Source of the DNA: Myxococcus landrumus
GTDB lineage: Bacteria; Myxococcota; Myxococcia; Myxococcales; Myxococcaceae
DNA: 64,000 nucleotides
Direction: 5' to 3'
NCBI RefSeq assembly: GCF_017301635.1
Contig: NZ_CP071091.1
Coordinates: 2,368,001-2,432,000, forward strand
In this document: positions 60,512 to 64,000 of the stretch, piece by piece
Position numbering within the stretch: position 1 is the first letter of the stretch
How the letters are laid out: the number at the start of each line of letters is the position of its first letter
Notes under the pieces: model-generated
Databases searched by the model: none
Seen by the model: only the letters and a program-made list of their open reading frames with translations
Told to the model about the DNA's origin: nothing
Made by a program: the position numbers and the translations under genes

Positions 60512-61366
60512 TCACCGGACCATGAGGCGAATCTTCTCGCTGCAGATGAAATACTCGTCCCCGTCTTCAATCTTGCGGCGCTTGATTCGCTGCTTGTTGA
60601 ACCAGGTGCCGTTGGACGAGCCCAGGTCCTCGATGATCCAGTCCGGGCCTTCCTGCGCGATGACCGCGTGCTCCCGGGAGACCTTGCCCGAGTTGATGAC
60701 GAAGTCGCAGTGCTTGCCCCGGCCAATGACGAAGCGCTCCTTGACGATGCGCTCCTGGTCTCCCGACTCGGTGACCAGGTAGAGGGCGGACCCCTCCTCC
60801 TCGGCGAGGTCGTCCGCGGGCTCCTCTTCGGGCTCCGCGGGCTCGTCCTCCATCCCCGGCTCATCATCCTGCTCGGGAAGCGGCTCCTCGTCCTCCACCA
60901 TCTCGTCGTTGGGGGGAGGCGGCTCGTTCTTGCCCTTGATGAGGCGCTCGAGCTCCGCGGCGGTCTCCAGGACACGCTCGGCGACTTCGCGACGCACCGG
61001 GTCGTTGTCCAGACCGTTGGCGGAAGACCGCTCATCAGCGGCCCCCCGGCCACTGGGCCGAAGCTGGGGAGGCGGCTCCGCCTTGGGGGGCGGAGGCGCG
61101 GGCGAGAGCACGGGCGGCGGGGCGGCCCGGGAAGGCCCCGCGGGCACGGCGGCCGGACGTGCGGGCGCGGACATGGCGGGCGCCATGTGCGCGTCGTCGC
61201 GAGAGCGCGCTTCAATGAAGCCATTGAGACGCGCGAACATGAAGAGCGCCTGGTTGATCAGCGCATCGCGGTCCGAGCCCATCTGCTGGGCCATGTCTTC
61301 GTACGTCTCCCACAGGTGGTCGGCGATGCCGACCTTGCGGGCGGGGCGGGAGTTCTGATCGATCAT
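60512..61366 (-). CDS. FHA-domain protein with ribbon-helix-helix-like N-terminus
   Basis: This 284-residue protein has three parts. The N-terminus (about 10-55: VGIADHLWETYEDMAQQMG, then DRDALINQALFMFARL) resembles a ribbon-helix-helix or similar oligomerising domain. The middle (60-190) is low complexity, Pro/Ala-rich then strongly acidic. The C-terminus (about 200-284) is a canonical FHA domain with RFVIGRGKHCDFVI, KVSREHAVI and LGSSNGTWFN, all phosphothreonine-contacting residues kept. It may link a Ser/Thr kinase signal to DNA or to the adjacent pilus/secretion genes. No kinase gene is in the window. The start ATG 61366 has a weak AGGA upstream. Confidence 0.85.
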   Translation of the reverse strand: MIDQNSRPARKVGIADHLWETYEDMAQQMGSDRDALINQALFMFARLNGFIEARSRDDAHMAPAMSAPARPAAVPAGPSRAAPPPVLSPAPPPPKAEPPPQLRPSGRGAADERSSANGLDNDPVRREVAERVLETAAELERLIKGKNEPPPPNDEMVEDEEPLPEQDDEPGMEDEPAEPEEEPADDLAEEEGSALYLVTESGDQERIVKERFVIGRGKHCDFVINSGKVSREHAVIAQEGPDWIIEDLGSSNGTWFNKQRIKRRKIEDGDEYFICSEKIRLMVR

Positions 61367-61429
61367 CGGTCCTGGCTCGAACGGTACTGGATGACCCGGA
61401 CTCTATCAGACACCCCAGGCCACGCCCAA

Positions 61430-63595
61430 TTACTCGAATGCCCTGAGTGACCTGGCGTTGTTCGCGTTGGCGTCCACGAGCGGCAGGGCCACCTGTAGAA
61501 TTCCGTCCGCGGAGGGATACGCGATGTAAGCCAGCTCGGCCCCGCCTGCCAGGGAGGCCGTCACGGGCCCCGGCAGCGTGTAGAACAGCAACCCCGTCTG
61601 GGCCGTGGAGCTCACTCCGAGGGTGAAGTTGATCACCCCCGAGCCCACCGTCACCACCAGGCGCTGGCCGCGCGTCAACCCACCCCGCCCCTCGATGCGC
61701 AGGACCAGGGGTGGCGGCGTCGCCGGATAGAGCGGCACCGACACGTCGCTCGCCGTCCGGCACGTGGCCGCGGAGCCCGTGATGGTCGCCGTCCCCAGGA
61801 AGTCGGCCGGGTGGAAGGTGTACTTCGCGGGAATCTCATAGCCACCCTGGACCGTCTCCACGTCGCGCGAGAGCAGATTCCCGCCCTCGTCGATGAGCAG
61901 GAAGGGCTGGCTGCCCGCGGCCAGCACCGAGAAGGTCGGCAGCGCCGCGCAGCCCTCGGGAATGGGCGTCGTCGTCTCCAGCACGACCTTGCCGGACTCC
62001 GCCGAGGGCCGAACCTCCGACACAATCAGGTCCGTCGTGCAGACGATTTCCCGATTGGCGAGCGAGATGACGTCCCCCACCCTCACCTGCCGGTGGGCCT
62101 CGGTGGGCTGGGCCACCACGAACGACGACGGGGTCGACATGTCCCGCGTCTGGTCGACGAGCCAGGGGAAGCTGCCCTGGTAGACGAAGCGGAAGAGTCC
62201 TCCCGGCACGGACCCTTCGATGAGCCCCGTGCGGGTGATGGAAGGCCCCGTCGGGTTCGCCGGGTCACACGGGAACACCGCCGTCTGCGTGGCGCCGACC
62301 AGCGACGCGGCCCCCTCCAGGCCCAGATCGACGGTCTCCGCCGCGTCGCGAGCCACGACCTTCACGAAGGGCTTGCGCGTATCCAGGTCGAACTCGCGCC
62401 GGTCGTTGGCGGAGAAGACCGAGATGGCACCGTTCGACGCGGGCATCATGCCGAGCAACGGCACGGTCCCCGTGGCGGCGCTGAGGCCCTCGTCGGACGC
62501 GAACAGGAACCGCAGGGTCGCGGTGGGAATCAACGCCAACCCCGTCGGGATGCCCACCCGGGGACGGATGGGGAGCATGCGCGCGCCACTCAGGTCCGTG
62601 GCCGTCTGCCCCGTCGCGGTCACCACCGCGAGCGTGCCCGTGCACGTCTCGGCGCCGCCACACGAAAGCTCATCCAGGAGGCCATAGACGAGCTGGCCCG
62701 CGACCATCTCCTCGAACTCATCCACGTTCGGGGTGGTGGTGTCATCGTCGCGAACGACCACTCGGGGATGGGACACGACGAGGCGCACCGGGCTGTTGTT
62801 GAAGCCCGCGGACAGGTCCCTCGTCTCGGTGGAAGCCGTCCTGCAATCGACATCCGCCGCCGGCTCGGTATCCGTCACCAGCAGCGTGCGACCCGAAAGC
62901 CCATTGGACTTGCGCGTGGCCACCACGAGCTGGTTGGCGGGCATCACCGCCATCGACTGCACGGACTCGCCCGGCTGCAGGCAGAACATCGTCACCGGCG
63001 CGGAAACAGCCGCGCCCGCGTCCAGCGCCTCGGGGCCCGGAATCGGCAGGCGCACGACGCGCGCCCCCCCCGAGTCCGCCGCGAAGGGCGCGTCGGGGTC
63101 CTGGATGGCGTAGTAGAGCACGCTGGGCCCCGGGGGCACTCCCTCGGGGACCTCCGCGGGCGAGCGGGCCGCGAAGGCCGTCACCAGGCTGGGCGCGGTC
63201 AGCCGGTAGATCTGCACCAGCCGCGCGGGGTCCGCTGCCACCACGGAGATCTCCGCGGCCCCGGCGCTGCGCGCATAGACATAGGGGCCCGGCAGCGCCG
63301 AGCCGTCCGCCTTGTAGCCCGTGTCCCGGGCCAGCGAGTCCGGCCGGTCCAGCACGGGGATGGCCAGGGACTGGAGCGGGTTGGGGGCACGGATGAAGTG
63401 CCGGTTGTCCGGGTCCCTCGCATCCAGCACCTGGAGCTCGTCCCGGTCCGACGACGTGACGAAGACCAGCCCGCCCACATAGCTCACGTCATACGCGCCT
63501 GACAGGCCGGCGACACCGGTGGTCGGGTCGGTGTCCGAGCACCCCGCCGCCAGTCCAGCACACGCGATGAACACAGGAAGGATGCCGCGCTTCAC
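61430..63595 (-). CDS. Large exported lipoprotein, beta-propeller-like, unknown function
   Basis: This 721-residue protein starts at GTG 63595: AGGAG lies 8 bp upstream, and the GTG overlaps the TGA of the preceding gene (GTGA). The N-terminus VKRGILPVFIACAGLAAGC is a lipoprotein signal with Cys19 as the lipidated residue; the next residues SDTD suggest outer-membrane sorting under the general rule, although myxobacteria may differ. The body is rich in beta strands (YDVSYVGGLVFVTSSDRDEL, then LQVLDARDPDNRHFI), as in propeller-type proteins. The C-terminal half looks like further beta domains with several Cys. No enzyme motif is seen. Function unknown; it presumably acts with the co-translated upstream protein. 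Confidence 0.8.
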   Translation of the reverse strand: MKRGILPVFIACAGLAAGCSDTDPTTGVAGLSGAYDVSYVGGLVFVTSSDRDELQVLDARDPDNRHFIRAPNPLQSLAIPVLDRPDSLARDTGYKADGSALPGPYVYARSAGAAEISVVAADPARLVQIYRLTAPSLVTAFAARSPAEVPEGVPPGPSVLYYAIQDPDAPFAADSGGARVVRLPIPGPEALDAGAAVSAPVTMFCLQPGESVQSMAVMPANQLVVATRKSNGLSGRTLLVTDTEPAADVDCRTASTETRDLSAGFNNSPVRLVVSHPRVVVRDDDTTTPNVDEFEEMVAGQLVYGLLDELSCGGAETCTGTLAVVTATGQTATDLSGARMLPIRPRVGIPTGLALIPTATLRFLFASDEGLSAATGTVPLLGMMPASNGAISVFSANDRREFDLDTRKPFVKVVARDAAETVDLGLEGAASLVGATQTAVFPCDPANPTGPSITRTGLIEGSVPGGLFRFVYQGSFPWLVDQTRDMSTPSSFVVAQPTEAHRQVRVGDVISLANREIVCTTDLIVSEVRPSAESGKVVLETTTPIPEGCAALPTFSVLAAGSQPFLLIDEGGNLLSRDVETVQGGYEIPAKYTFHPADFLGTATITGSAATCRTASDVSVPLYPATPPPLVLRIEGRGGLTRGQRLVVTVGSGVINFTLGVSSTAQTGLLFYTLPGPVTASLAGGAELAYIAYPSADGILQVALPLVDANANNARSLRAFE

Positions 63596-64000
63596 GGTGA
63601 GGACTCCTGACACACGCTGGTTCCCTGGCGGCTGTCACGCAGTTGCCGCGCACCGAGCAGGGCGACGCGCCGCGCATCCTGCGGCTGGTCGAGGTTGGGA
63701 ATGTCGATGACGGCGACGCGTCCGTCGCCAAAGGTGGTGGTGAACAGACGCGCCGAGTTGCCCCGGACGTCCACCGCCAACCCGTAGGGCTGGCTGGGCT
63801 GAGCCGGGTCCTGGTCTCCCACCAGGACCTGGGCGACGAGCTGCCCCACTTCCTCGTCGTAGATGGAGACGGCCTCGTCGCCGCTGCCCGTCACCGCCAC
63901 CAGGTTGCCCCGGCCCTGGCCGCGCGGGATGATCTTCAGCTCGCTGGCACCCTCGGGCAGCGACAGCGCCGCCACCACGCGCATCGTGGGGAAATCAGCC
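63592..64000 (-). CDS. Beta-propeller (YVTN-like) protein, 5' end outside window
   Basis: The frame is open to the right edge, so the start is missing; an internal ATG at 63984 is probably not the start. The visible 136 residues contain repeats typical of YVTN/lactonase-like propellers: GNLVAVTGSGDEAVSIYDEE, followed by PYGLAVDVRGNSARLFTTTF and GRVAVIDIPNL. It ends with TGA overlapping the GTG start of the downstream lipoprotein by 4 bp, a sign of translational coupling and joint function. Whether it too is a lipoprotein cannot be seen here. Confidence 0.75.
   Translation of the reverse strand, partial: ADFPTMRVVAALSLPEGASELKIIPRGQGRGNLVAVTGSGDEAVSIYDEEVGQLVAQVLVGDQDPAQPSQPYGLAVDVRGNSARLFTTTFGDGRVAVIDIPNLDQPQDARRVALLGARQLRDSRQGTSVCQESSP

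Noticed and set aside
58577..63502. + strand open frames opposite the secretin, small FHA and lipoprotein genes
   Set aside because: Same reason: antisense shadows of well-supported - strand genes.

Overview
The window looks like a myxobacterial chromosome (Myxococcaceae, Myxococcus/Corallococcus type). I infer this from the very high G+C with strong third-position GC, a huge multimodular non-ribosomal peptide synthetase (NRPS), a DivIVA-domain protein and SpoIIM/RDD proteins in a Gram-negative setting, and many FHA-domain proteins. GC content was judged by eye, not computed.

Positions 1-43713 are one giant NRPS reading frame on the + strand that begins left of the window. It holds 14 adenylation (A), 14 carrier (T) and 13 condensation (C) domains and a C-terminal thioesterase-like (TE) domain. 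There are no epimerisation, methylation, oxidation or ketosynthase domains. Modules 2 to 7 are near-identical tandem copies with a unit of about 3177 bp. All six carry the same valine-like specificity code where it can be read. Around them I read: module 1 Gly-like, module 8 Ser-like, modules 9 and 14 Pro-like (weak), modules 10 and 12 aromatic, modules 11 and 13 unassigned. The frame is broken between about 13.1 and 16.0 kb by about 20 single-base indels. They sum to +12, so the same frame resumes. I read them as sequencing or assembly errors inside the repeat rather than true decay. The terminal TE lacks all three expected catalytic residues.

A small MbtH-like chaperone gene follows (43859-44080). 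It is convergent with a LuxR/NarL-type response regulator (44143-44832), and this marks the probable right edge of the biosynthetic cluster.

From 45.3 to 51.1 kb the genes look like housekeeping or cell-envelope functions: an RDD membrane protein and a SpoIIM-like protein (operon), a Zn-ribbon/J-domain protein (antisense, overlapping spoIIM), an exported HEAT-like protein, a DivIVA-domain protein, a YggU/DUF167 protein, a membrane-anchored peptidase-MA metalloprotease and an unrecognised helical protein.

From 51.4 to 64.0 kb everything is on the - strand. Read in the direction of transcription it runs: a beta-propeller-like protein (cut by the edge), a large lipoprotein translationally coupled to it, an FHA protein, a CpaA-type prepilin peptidase, a CpaC-type secretin, an FHA-CpaF secretion ATPase, a double-FHA membrane protein, then polA. 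The middle five look like part of a Tad/Flp-like pilus or secretion machine with phosphothreonine-reading (FHA) modules built in.
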